DNA of 64,000 nucleotides, taken from contig JBBADV010000008.1 in assembly GCA_041656295.1 (NCBI GenBank), positions 61,539 to 125,538 on the forward strand, given 5' to 3'. Numbering within the stretch: position 1 is the stretch's first letter; every line of letters begins with the position of its first letter. This DNA comes from Kiritimatiellales bacterium. GTDB lineage: Bacteria; Verrucomicrobiota; Kiritimatiellia; Kiritimatiellales; Tichowtungiaceae. The notes under the pieces are model-generated. The model saw only the letters and a program-made list of their open reading frames with translations. It ran no database searches and was not told where the DNA came from. Made by a program: the position numbers and the translations under genes. This document shows positions 43,686 to 52,197 of this stretch, one piece after another.

Positions 43686-46600
43686 ATGATTGCCTGCATG
43701 ACAATAGAACGTTACAGACAGAAACGCGCACTTAGCGCATTATTATTTGCAATGCTGTTTCTTCTGCCGGCAGCAGTATTCACGGCACCGGAAATCATTT
43801 ATGCGCAGGGTTTCGCGAATAACAGCGGTTCAGGAAAACCGCTGCGGGATTATGACTGGAAAGTATACACCCGTACCAATGCGTTGGATGAGACCGCAAC
43901 AAGCAACCGGATTGTTATTAACAATGCCGCTGCGATGGCGAACGTCAATGCCGCCGCACCGTACGGCGATGGAATTGTGGAGGGTTTTTATAATGCCAAT
44001 TCACATCACATCTCTCTTTCATACACACCGCTGGTGATCAGCAACCTCATGAACATCACGGTGCAGTTCGACATGCGCAATACGTTGGACGTTTCAACCA
44101 CCAGAATTGCAATTGAAGCCGGCGGGCAGTGGTATGTTTCGGCCAATGAATTCAACTGGACGCACGCAACGCAGTTCAGCACCGTTTCGCTGCGGCTGGA
44201 CGAAGCGGAATTTCTGCCATTAAATTTTTCGGCGGGCAGTGAACTGGCGCTTCCGGCAAATGCCGCGCCGGTTGCATTCTCTGCACTCGGCGGACACATC
44301 ACAGCGGCGGGCTTCTTTTTAGAACCGAATAACGGCAGCTCTTCGACGCAGATGCGGGTAGATAATTTTACGGTGAGCGCCGAAGTAATTCCTATTCAAT
44401 CATCACTGTTTTTTACAATCCTGTCACCGCCGGCACTCTGGGAACGGGTTTATGTGTATGGCGATGCGCTGCTGTCGTCGCCGGAGTTTTGCGATGCGCT
44501 GACGAGTGCCGGCATGCGCGCCGTCCGGTTATCCGCAGACCGGTTGAATACGTTTTCGATTCATTCCGCCCGTACGGTAGTTTTGGCGCCGGAAACGGTT
44601 TGTCCGCCGGAAAGCCGGCCGGCGCTCACACAGTTTTTACGCAACGGCGGCAATATTGCGGTAATCGGCGCCGGCGCATTTGATTACCGGCCGGTGCCGG
44701 CAAATCCGGTGCCGCTCTGGCGCGCGTCCACCGGCGCGACGATTACCTATCCGCCGCAGATCGGAACCATGAAGTGCGATAAACCGGCGCGGTCGGAAAT
44801 CACCGCGCCGGACGGCGAAAAAGCATTGCATTTTGAAACGACCAGCCGCGGAATGACCAATGTGCTGGCGACGTTCAGCGTGTCACCATCACTGCTGAAT
44901 TCAAACCGGACGGTATTGACGTTTCTGGCGAAAGGCAGCACCTATGCTGAACTGCTGTGGTTGCAAATTACTGATCATTCGAACGGAACGTGGATTCATT
45001 TTCTACCGGTAACGCCGGAATGGAAAACGCACATCGTTTCGCTCGCCGACTTTATTCCGGAAGGCTGGTCGGACGCGCTGACGCCGTATCCGCTGCTGAA
45101 TCCGGAAAACATCAGCAAAATTTCGATCGGAATCAACAACGCGGTAGTGTGGCGCGAAAAACCGATGGCGTTTTCCATCGGTTCAATTGATCTTGCCGAA
45201 AACGCCGCCGGAATTTATGCGCCGACATCGGTGCAGTTGAAATACCGGATTCCGTATCTGGAACTCGGCATCACCGCGCCGGAATGGATTTTTGATCCAT
45301 TCGCCGGATGCGCCGCGCCGGAAAATAATGTGAGTATCACTGCCGCGCCGGATTCCGGCGGACTGGCTGCCGGCACTGATGCCGGAATTTCTGTCGCATG
45401 GATTTGTCCGCCGCCGTATCTGGAACATCCCGGTACGCAGATGGGCACGGATACAGCCAGCGAATATAACACCAAAGAAAAACGCCGGATGCGCCGGATT
45501 CCGCTCTGGAACGGCACGGCCGGAAATTCCGGTGCGCCGGCAGCGCCGGTAGCAGAACTGCGATTTTTTGCGGCGGGAGAACTGTTTGGCGCCGGCGTTG
45601 CGCTGTTCGGTTTTACGCCGGACGAATTTACAGAAAAACCGGCGCTGATTTCGTCCCTGGCATCATCATTGCATTACGCGCTGTTCACGCCGAAAATTCT
45701 GTCGGTGATTCCGAACACCACCAGCGCTGCCGAAACGTCGGTGCCGAAGGTGAAAGTGACGCTGCATAATCCGACCACCAATATTATTCGCGGCACATTA
45801 AGCGCGAATGCCGGCGCCGGAAGAGTCAGCGGTGCGATGAGTATGGATATTCCGCGCCGGAATAAGGCCACCCGCGAACTTGAGCTCGATGCCGTGCCGG
45901 CTGATTTTCCGTTTACAGCGTTCGACTGGGAAGCGGTGTATGAATGGACCTCCGGCAGCGACCGGTTTGCCGACCACGTGGATGCCGAACGGACACTGCT
46001 CTACGCCATCCGGCACATGATTCAGATTCAGGCAGCGCACGATGACGGACGTTTAACGCACCATTATTTCGGGGATGCTTATGGCTCGCGCGCGATGTTT
46101 CTTTATCTCGAATGGCTGCGCCGGAACCCGGCACAGCTCGCTGAAAATGCTGACTTATGGTACGGAATTTCAACGAATGCGATTGATGTTACGGCACGCC
46201 GGTTTACGCAGATGATGCTCGACCGGCAGACATCTTCCGGCACAGCCAAAGGCGCGGTTCCGATTGGTTACGGTGAATATAATATGCCGTACTTCAACAG
46301 CGCCGACGGCGGAAATATTACACTGGCGCTGGCGCAGGCGGCGTCGCGCATGAGCGATGCGGCGCTGCGCGAAGAAATTTATACGTTTACCGGCAGGCTG
46401 CTTGATCTGGTTGAAACGCTGTACACCGGCAACGGATTGTACCGCACCGGACTGCGCGGCGGAGTTCCCACCCAGGCTACGCTGTGGTACGTCATGCCGG
46501 ATGTGATGGGCGCGCAGGCGATTTATGCGCTCGAAAAAAACAGCGCGACCTATTCAAATCTTTTCGCGCGCAACACACGGCTGTTTATTGAGCTGGAATA

Positions 46601-47048
46601 CAGCGCCGACAGTTATTTTCAGGCGGAGGCGCTGTGCTGGGCGTACCTCATATTTAAAGAGAGCGATCCGGAGTTGAGCACCGCAGTTTCTGACTGTCTG
46701 CGACAGACATTCCTGCCGGGAATGACCAGCGGCGGCGAAACGCATTTTTATAATATGGGCGGGCGCGGTTCGTTGCGTGCGCTGCCGCTGCTTTATTATC
46801 AGCAGCTGATTGAAAACAGCGCCGGTTCGCGTGCGGCGTTGCTGAAATATTTGTGGGGCGCTGGGTCGGAAAGCTCCAATGTGTCTGTGCGCCGGCAGGC
46901 GGAGCTGCACCCGCGTCCGCGGCACGGCGAATCGATTGCCGCTGCCAAACTGGCGGAATATACATCGGTCTGGCTGATGGAACTGCTGGATCCCGGTTCA
47001 ACACTGCTGCCGCGGTTTGACGCTGTGATGCAGCCGGGACAGAACTGA
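43686..47048 (+). CDS. Secreted multidomain protein, full-length paralogue of the 38894 gene
   Basis: 1120 residues. Signal peptide about 15-33 (ALSALLFAMLFLLPAAVF) after a short charged lead; an ATG at 43698 is an alternative start. It has the same order of parts as its paralogue: YAQ domain (IIYAQGFANNSG to MRVDNFTVSA), GATase1-like segment (CPPESRPALTQFLRNGGNIAVIG), beta domain (TVLTFLAKGSTYAELLWLQI), the WICPPPYLEHPGTQMGTD block, and the toroid from about residue 760 (DHVDAERTLLYAIRHMIQIQ). The ends of both toroids are nearly identical (GSESSNVSVRRQAE, RPRHGESIAA), which marks residues likely under functional constraint. No sorting signal at the C-terminus. It is divergent from lacI. Confidence 0.72.
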   Translation: MIACMTIERYRQKRALSALLFAMLFLLPAAVFTAPEIIYAQGFANNSGSGKPLRDYDWKVYTRTNALDETATSNRIVINNAAAMANVNAAAPYGDGIVEGFYNANSHHISLSYTPLVISNLMNITVQFDMRNTLDVSTTRIAIEAGGQWYVSANEFNWTHATQFSTVSLRLDEAEFLPLNFSAGSELALPANAAPVAFSALGGHITAAGFFLEPNNGSSSTQMRVDNFTVSAEVIPIQSSLFFTILSPPALWERVYVYGDALLSSPEFCDALTSAGMRAVRLSADRLNTFSIHSARTVVLAPETVCPPESRPALTQFLRNGGNIAVIGAGAFDYRPVPANPVPLWRASTGATITYPPQIGTMKCDKPARSEITAPDGEKALHFETTSRGMTNVLATFSVSPSLLNSNRTVLTFLAKGSTYAELLWLQITDHSNGTWIHFLPVTPEWKTHIVSLADFIPEGWSDALTPYPLLNPENISKISIGINNAVVWREKPMAFSIGSIDLAENAAGIYAPTSVQLKYRIPYLELGITAPEWIFDPFAGCAAPENNVSITAAPDSGGLAAGTDAGISVAWICPPPYLEHPGTQMGTDTASEYNTKEKRRMRRIPLWNGTAGNSGAPAAPVAELRFFAAGELFGAGVALFGFTPDEFTEKPALISSLASSLHYALFTPKILSVIPNTTSAAETSVPKVKVTLHNPTTNIIRGTLSANAGAGRVSGAMSMDIPRRNKATRELELDAVPADFPFTAFDWEAVYEWTSGSDRFADHVDAERTLLYAIRHMIQIQAAHDDGRLTHHYFGDAYGSRAMFLYLEWLRRNPAQLAENADLWYGISTNAIDVTARRFTQMMLDRQTSSGTAKGAVPIGYGEYNMPYFNSADGGNITLALAQAASRMSDAALREEIYTFTGRLLDLVETLYTGNGLYRTGLRGGVPTQATLWYVMPDVMGAQAIYALEKNSATYSNLFARNTRLFIELEYSADSYFQAEALCWAYLIFKESDPELSTAVSDCLRQTFLPGMTSGGETHFYNMGGRGSLRALPLLYYQQLIENSAGSRAALLKYLWGAGSESSNVSVRRQAELHPRPRHGESIAAAKLAEYTSVWLMELLDPGSTLLPRFDAVMQPGQN

Positions 47049-47094
47049 AATTACTGATGAGTGGAGGTGAAAACAGGTCAAAAACAAGTTTAAT

Positions 47095-47120
47095 AAATAA
47101 TTATTGATTATGTGGTTGAC
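47095..47120 (+). promoter_or_regulatory. Shared upstream motif, copy 3 of 3 (second YAQ operon)
   Basis: AAATAATTATT, nine bases, GTTGAC. It lies 75 bases before the ATG at 47196. Reading TTGACA at 47116-47121 as a -35, a TAGTAA 18 bases later could serve as the -10, so here motif and promoter overlap. Confidence 0.7.
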
Positions 47121-47195
47121 AGGTTTTGATTTTCAGGGATAGTAAATGAATAAATCCGGCCGGGTTATCGCCGGTGATAAAAGGAGAACAGCTGT

Positions 47196-47873
47196 ATGAA
47201 AGCAGGAAATAAAGCATTCGGAGCGGTTTTATTTGCAACTCTTTTTTCGATATCCAGGGCGCTGGCGGCAGAAACGCTGTACGCACAGAATTTTTCCAAT
47301 AATACCGGTACGGAACAGCTGGCTTCGGCCTATGGCTGGAAGGTGTTTTCCCGTTCATCCGATGTGTCAAAAGCGAGCAGGCGTATCAGCCGTTATACCG
47401 GGTCAAAAATTCAGATGAGAAATGTGAAGGCGCTGGCGCCGTACGGCAAAGACGAGGCGAAAGGATTTTACAGTGCTAATTCGCCGCACCTTTCGCTTTC
47501 TCATGTGCCGCTGGCAATCAGCCGCGCAAAACATCCAAATGTCACGCTGAGTTTTGATCTGCGGACAACAGCGGCGGCATCTACCGCGCGGTTTGTGTTT
47601 AAAACGGCGGACGGCTGGTATGTTTCAGAAGAGATGTTTGCATTTCCGTCCACGTCAAATTTTCAGACATTTGCGGTGAAACTTTTTGGCGATACAAAAT
47701 TCCTTCAACTGGATTTTAAAACCGGTAAACTGGGAATTAATCCGGCGCCGGCGGTCGCCGCCTCTGAAATTACCGGCGATATTGAAAATGTCGGTTTTTT
47801 CTTTGAACCGAATACCGGCGCAGATGCCACTGTGATGCGGGTTGATAATTTTGCAGTAACCTCGGGCTCATAA
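47196..47873 (+). CDS. Secreted YAQ-domain protein 4 (stand-alone domain)
   Basis: 225 residues: signal peptide (MKAGNKAFGAVLFATLFSIS, then RALA) followed by one YAQ domain (LYAQNFSNNTG opening, VPLAISRA line, WYVSEEMFAF, and MRVDNFAVTS at the end). It is more Lys-rich than the others and ends right after the domain. AAAAGGAG lies eight bases before the ATG. The next gene starts three bases after its stop, so the domain is made together with the esterases. No catalytic residues are apparent, so binding or a structural role is likeliest. Confidence 0.7.
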   Translation: MKAGNKAFGAVLFATLFSISRALAAETLYAQNFSNNTGTEQLASAYGWKVFSRSSDVSKASRRISRYTGSKIQMRNVKALAPYGKDEAKGFYSANSPHLSLSHVPLAISRAKHPNVTLSFDLRTTAAASTARFVFKTADGWYVSEEMFAFPSTSNFQTFAVKLFGDTKFLQLDFKTGKLGINPAPAVAASEITGDIENVGFFFEPNTGADATVMRVDNFAVTSGS

Positions 47874-47876
47874 TAT

Positions 47877-49442
47877 ATGTCCGCTTTTTTGCAATATAGA
47901 AAGAATTTCCGGCGGCATCTTATTCCGGCGGCGGTTCTATGTGCGGCGCTTTTTCATGCGCCGCCGGTTCTGTGTTCGGAATTCATCATTTATGCGCAGA
48001 GCTTTGCAAATAATGTTGATAAGGTAGGTCAGTTCTGTGCCGATTATGGCTGGAAAACATATTCCGGCAGTGCCGCCGGCGATTTTTCATCGAACAGTAA
48101 ACGGATCACATATTTTTCCGGCGCCGCGGTGATGGCAAACGTGCGCGCATTGTCGCCCTATGGACAGGAAATAGACCGGGGCTGTTATCTGGTAAAATCA
48201 AAACATATTACACTGGCGTATGTTCCGTTGCCGGAGGGCGTTTATTCCAACCTTAATTTAAAATTTTCCATCAGGCATGACGCGCTGGAAACCCAAACGT
48301 ATTTTGCATTTCAAGCCGGCGATACCTGGTATGTTTCGCAGGATACGTTCAGCAATACAAACGCGTTTAAGGAATGTTCCATTGCGCTCGCCGGCGATGT
48401 GCAGTTCCGGCGACTGAATTTCACACCGCGGTCTGTATTGGAGATTAGCAGCGATGCGCCGGTGGCGTTTTCTGAAATTACCGGTGATATCATAAATGCC
48501 GGTTTTTTACTTGAGCCGGATGGTACTGTAGACACCAATATGCGGGTGGATAATTTTGTGATTACCGGCGGGGGCCGTGTGTCGTCTTCCGGGACGATAT
48601 TTGCCGTGAAATCGTTTCTTCCGGCGGATGCCGGCTTTACCGGCTTCGACGAAGCGGTGGTGTATAAAACTGCCGGCTCGGAACAGTTGCATTTTTATCT
48701 GTATAAACCCGCAGGCTGGCAGTCGTCAGACCGGCGCCCGATGATTCTCTTTTTTCACGGCGGCGGCTGGATCGGCGGCAGTCCGTCGCAGTATGCAAGT
48801 GCGTGCCGGACATTTGCGGATAAAGGATTTGTTACCGCCACGGTGAAATACCGGCTGGCGGCAGCGGCGAACCGTCCGCCGGGCATGGATACGGTTACGG
48901 CGCATTTTCGCACGGTCGAAGATGCAAAAAGCGCATTCCGGTATACAAAAGCCAATGCGGCGGCATTCGGCGTTGATCCGGCCAAAATTATCACTGCCGG
49001 CAGTTCCGCCGGCGCGCATTTGTCGATCTGCGTTGCACTGCTGGATGTATTGAATGATCCGGCCGACAACCTGGATATTGTGCCGGACCCGGCAGCGGTG
49101 ATTCTGATGTGTCCGGTAATCGACACCGGTCCGCCGCCCGGTTATGAAATAATCTATAACCGGTTCAAAAACCGTTACAAAGAATTTTCACCGATTGACA
49201 ATTTGCGTTCCAACATGCCGCCGCAACTGATTCTGCTGGGCGATAAAGATACGATTCTGAGTGAAGAGCATGCCCAAACATATCAGAGCAAAGTGCGGGC
49301 GCTCGGCAGCGTGTGTGAACTGGTCATGGTTGCTGGCGCCGGGCATTCGGCATTTTACACCGGGAAGTATGCCGAAGCGGCGATTCAGGAGACGACGGAT
49401 TTTCTGGAAACATTTAATTTAACGGGTGAATACCATGAATAA
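47877..49442 (+). CDS. Secreted YAQ-domain esterase (alpha/beta hydrolase)
   Basis: 521 residues. After a signal peptide (HLIPAAVLCAALFHAPPVLC) comes a YAQ domain (about 38-235, IIYAQSFANNVD to MRVDNFVITG), then an alpha/beta-hydrolase of the BD-FAE/HSL type. The oxyanion motif is FFHGGGWIGGS, the nucleophile is Ser377 in GSSAG, the acid loop is LLGDKDTIL and the His is in AGAGHSAF. Such domains remove acetyl or feruloyl groups from plant or algal polysaccharides. The YAQ domain would tether the enzyme to glycan or the cell. The next gene overlaps its end by 8 bases, so they form one operon. Confidence 0.82.
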   Translation: MSAFLQYRKNFRRHLIPAAVLCAALFHAPPVLCSEFIIYAQSFANNVDKVGQFCADYGWKTYSGSAAGDFSSNSKRITYFSGAAVMANVRALSPYGQEIDRGCYLVKSKHITLAYVPLPEGVYSNLNLKFSIRHDALETQTYFAFQAGDTWYVSQDTFSNTNAFKECSIALAGDVQFRRLNFTPRSVLEISSDAPVAFSEITGDIINAGFLLEPDGTVDTNMRVDNFVITGGGRVSSSGTIFAVKSFLPADAGFTGFDEAVVYKTAGSEQLHFYLYKPAGWQSSDRRPMILFFHGGGWIGGSPSQYASACRTFADKGFVTATVKYRLAAAANRPPGMDTVTAHFRTVEDAKSAFRYTKANAAAFGVDPAKIITAGSSAGAHLSICVALLDVLNDPADNLDIVPDPAAVILMCPVIDTGPPPGYEIIYNRFKNRYKEFSPIDNLRSNMPPQLILLGDKDTILSEEHAQTYQSKVRALGSVCELVMVAGAGHSAFYTGKYAEAAIQETTDFLETFNLTGEYHE

Positions 49443-51249
49443 TTTTAAACGGCACGCGGTACCGGTATTTGCGCTGGTTTTTGCGGCGGTTATGGGAATG
49501 ACAAAAACCGGAGCTGCTTTTCTTTTTGCCACAGCCGGCGATGCTCCATCTGAATACGGATATATTTATGCCCAGAATTTTGCGAATAACAGCGGGGAGA
49601 GCCAGTATGTAGATGTCTATGGCTGGCACGCATATTCACAGACGAATGCAGCAGACATCACATCAAAAAACAGTAAACGGATTATCGCATACATCAATGG
49701 AAAAACTCCGGTGAAAAATGTTGCGGCGCTTTCTCCGTTTGGTGACGAAACGACCACCACCGGAGTTTATGTGGGAAATACGTGGCAGGTTTCTCTGGCG
49801 TATGTTCCGCTTCCAATTGACATGAGCACTCAGCCGAATATTATTCTCGGCTGTGATTTGAGAATGGCAACGAACTGTTCAATCGCCCGCTTTGCATTTC
49901 AGGCCGGCGATACCTGGTATGTTTCCGAAGACACATATAATTACACGCATGCCACAGAATATAAAACCGCCAGGATCGGCCTGTTCGGTGACGCAGAATT
50001 CCGGGAACTGGTATTTGTGCCCGGAACATCATTGCAGTTAAGTCCCGAACCGGCGGTGCCTTTTTCCAGTATCACCGGCAATATTTCCAATGTCGGATTT
50101 TATCTGAATCCCAACACCGGAACCACTGCGGTTTATATGCGGCTGGACAACTATACGGTTGAATCTGTTGAAACTGCAGCTGTTACCTCCGAGATCGCTC
50201 CGTCACAGATTGAAGAAAGTAATTACGTGCCGGTTGAAGAGGTGTTTATTCCTCGTGCTCAGTTTGAAGAACAGTTTGCAGTTTACGCTGGAAAACTGCG
50301 CGGCACCGGTGCCGCGCGCGTTACGCCGGAAATGACGGTGCTGTCCACCGAAAATCTGGATGGCTACGTCCGGCAGCTGGTTGCATATAATGTGGAAGAA
50401 AATGAACGGATCACCGGCTGGCTGCTGATTCCCGCCGGACTTGCCGTCGGGGAAAAACGGCCGTTAATGATGTGCATTCACGGCACCAGCGCTTACGGCA
50501 AAGATGCCCCGGTCAATAATTACAGCAATTATCCGACTGAAGACGTGACGGAGATTGAAAAACGGAATCAGCGTAAGTTCGGCGAGGATCTGGTTAAGCG
50601 CGGGTTTATCTGTTTTGCACCGGATCGCCCCGGTTACGGTGAGCGGGTACTGCCGGGCGCCACCGGCACCACAATTGAAAAAGCCAATGCCTACAAAGCG
50701 GATTTCGCGGCGCGCTATCCAACCTGGAGCTATGAATATGGCAAAGTCGTGCATGATCTTCAGCAGGCGCTGGATTTTCTTGTCGAACTGGATTTCGTGA
50801 ATACGAATAGAATCGGCAGCATGGGGCATTCGCTGGGCGGACACGACAGCCTTGATATCGCCGCAATGGATGAACGCATTAAAGCCATCGCGCACAGTTG
50901 CGGCGGCGGATTTGTGTATGACTCAAAACTTTGGACGAGTCCGGCGACAGTGGAAAACGCGGTTGCTAAAATGAATCTTGGACAGTCCGCGCGCCGGAAT
51001 CTGTTCCATCAAAAAATTGCACCGCGCGGCGTACTGCTGATGATCGGCCTGAACGATCCTTCCAGTCCGCTGGGAATACTTCCGGCGCTGGAACTGATCA
51101 CCGAATATTATAAAGAACAGCTGCCGATGTACGGGCTGACGCGTCAGCATCCCTTTACTGTGCTGGCGCACACCGCCGGGCACGCGATGCCGGATTATAT
51201 TCGCGAATATGCTTATGACTGGTTGGAAAAACAGCTGATGGAATACTAA
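49435..51249 (+). CDS. Secreted YAQ-domain hydrolase of the dienelactone/acetyl-xylan-esterase type
   Basis: 604 residues from the ATG at 49435 (GTG at 49426 is also in frame). Signal region, then YAQ domain (about 42-245, IYAQNFANNSGES to MRLDNYTVES), a linker with VPVEEVFIPRAQ, and a second kind of alpha/beta-hydrolase. Its motifs are MMCIHGTSAYG (oxyanion), CFAPDRPGYGER, the nucleophile Ser466 in GHSLGG, the acid in GLNDPSSP and the His in HTAGHAMP. It is unlike the previous gene's enzyme, so the operon encodes two different esterases behind the same domain. CE7/CE15-like carbohydrate esterase activity is plausible. It is last before the PEP-CTERM pair. Confidence 0.8.
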   Translation: MNNFKRHAVPVFALVFAAVMGMTKTGAAFLFATAGDAPSEYGYIYAQNFANNSGESQYVDVYGWHAYSQTNAADITSKNSKRIIAYINGKTPVKNVAALSPFGDETTTTGVYVGNTWQVSLAYVPLPIDMSTQPNIILGCDLRMATNCSIARFAFQAGDTWYVSEDTYNYTHATEYKTARIGLFGDAEFRELVFVPGTSLQLSPEPAVPFSSITGNISNVGFYLNPNTGTTAVYMRLDNYTVESVETAAVTSEIAPSQIEESNYVPVEEVFIPRAQFEEQFAVYAGKLRGTGAARVTPEMTVLSTENLDGYVRQLVAYNVEENERITGWLLIPAGLAVGEKRPLMMCIHGTSAYGKDAPVNNYSNYPTEDVTEIEKRNQRKFGEDLVKRGFICFAPDRPGYGERVLPGATGTTIEKANAYKADFAARYPTWSYEYGKVVHDLQQALDFLVELDFVNTNRIGSMGHSLGGHDSLDIAAMDERIKAIAHSCGGGFVYDSKLWTSPATVENAVAKMNLGQSARRNLFHQKIAPRGVLLMIGLNDPSSPLGILPALELITEYYKEQLPMYGLTRQHPFTVLAHTAGHAMPDYIREYAYDWLEKQLMEY

Positions 51250-51324
51250 ATTTTTGCGAATGGATGTAAAACAGGACGCATCCGTTCAGAAGAACAGAAA
51301 CATAACAAACAAGGAGAAAAGACA
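51248..51324 (+). promoter_or_regulatory. Duplicated leader with stem-loop, copy 1
   Basis: Nearly the same about 77 bases recur at 52121-52197 ahead of the sister gene. They include a stem-loop (AATGGATG at 51259-51266 with CATCCGTT at 51279-51286, one G-T pair) and an AAGGAG ribosome-binding site. The pairing is kept although bases differ between the copies. Confidence 0.65.
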
Positions 51325-52104
51325 ATGAATAAGACCTGTACGAGTAAAGTTAAAAAAGGATTCATTTGCGCAATGATTTCCTCAGTGATCCTTTCGTTCA
51401 TTGCGCCGGCTTCGGCTGAGATAATCTATGCGCAGGGATTCGCCAATGAAATCGGTTCTGGCAGCGCTACGAATAAACCGATGAGTGATTATGATTGGGA
51501 AACATATTTTGGCACAGGTGCTACAACAGGCTCTTCCTCTGTGCGAATTTATACAACCCCTACAAATGCCGGAATAGTCAACGTAAATGCCGCAACTCCT
51601 TATGGCGAGAATATTATATATGGAGTTTATCAGGTTAATGCCGCAAACATTCAGTTTGCGTTTACGGCTCTTACCTTAGATAGAAATAACTATGAACAAA
51701 TTACACTGCAATTCGATATAAGATCCGGAACTGCAGCAACGCATCATTTCGCAGTTAAAATCGGTGATGATTGGTATGTTTCGGCAGCGACATATGATTC
51801 TGAAAACATAAGGTTTGAGACTCACAATCTAGTTCTTGATACCGCAGATCTCATCGCGTTGGATTTCAGTACAGCTCCTGGTGCTAGAACATTAGGGCTT
51901 ACAACAACCACTCAAAATTTTGCAGCTATCGCCGGTGATATTACGGCCGTTGGCTTCTTTGTAGATCCCGGAGCCGGCAGTACATATATGCGCGTTGACA
52001 ACTTTATCGTCACGGCAATTCCTGAACCGGCGACACTGGGGCTGCTTGTTCTGAGTGTCGTTGGAATCTTCGGATTCCGTCGCATCCGCAAGGAACGCGC
52101 ATAA
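51325..52104 (+). CDS. Secreted YAQ-domain protein with PEP-CTERM sorting tail, copy 1
   Basis: 259 residues: signal peptide (about 10-34, ending PASA), YAQ domain (IIYAQGFANEIG to MRVDNFIVTA), then a PEP-CTERM tail: PEPAT motif, hydrophobic helix LGLLVLSVVGIFGF and the basic end RRIRKERA. PEP-CTERM proteins are recognised by an exosortase (EpsH/XrtA) and exported to the surface or matrix; no exosortase is in the window. The domain is the same as in the esterases, but this copy and the next are more AT-rich at wobble positions than their neighbours. Leader and both ends match the next gene, so the two arose by duplication. Confidence 0.85.
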   Translation: MNKTCTSKVKKGFICAMISSVILSFIAPASAEIIYAQGFANEIGSGSATNKPMSDYDWETYFGTGATTGSSSVRIYTTPTNAGIVNVNAATPYGENIIYGVYQVNAANIQFAFTALTLDRNNYEQITLQFDIRSGTAATHHFAVKIGDDWYVSAATYDSENIRFETHNLVLDTADLIALDFSTAPGARTLGLTTTTQNFAAIAGDITAVGFFVDPGAGSTYMRVDNFIVTAIPEPATLGLLVLSVVGIFGFRRIRKERA

Positions 52105-52120
52105 GTGAATTAGGATAACA

Positions 52121-52197
52121 AAATTTAAATGAACGGATGTAAAACAGGGCGCATCCGTTCAGAAAAACAGAAACATAACAAATAAGGAGAAAAGACA
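52121..52197 (+). promoter_or_regulatory. Duplicated leader with stem-loop, copy 2
   Basis: Second copy of the leader described at 51248. The stem AACGGATG (52132-52139) / CATCCGTT (52152-52159) is a perfect 8-base pair around a 12-base loop, followed by the same AAGGAG before the ATG. Confidence 0.65.
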
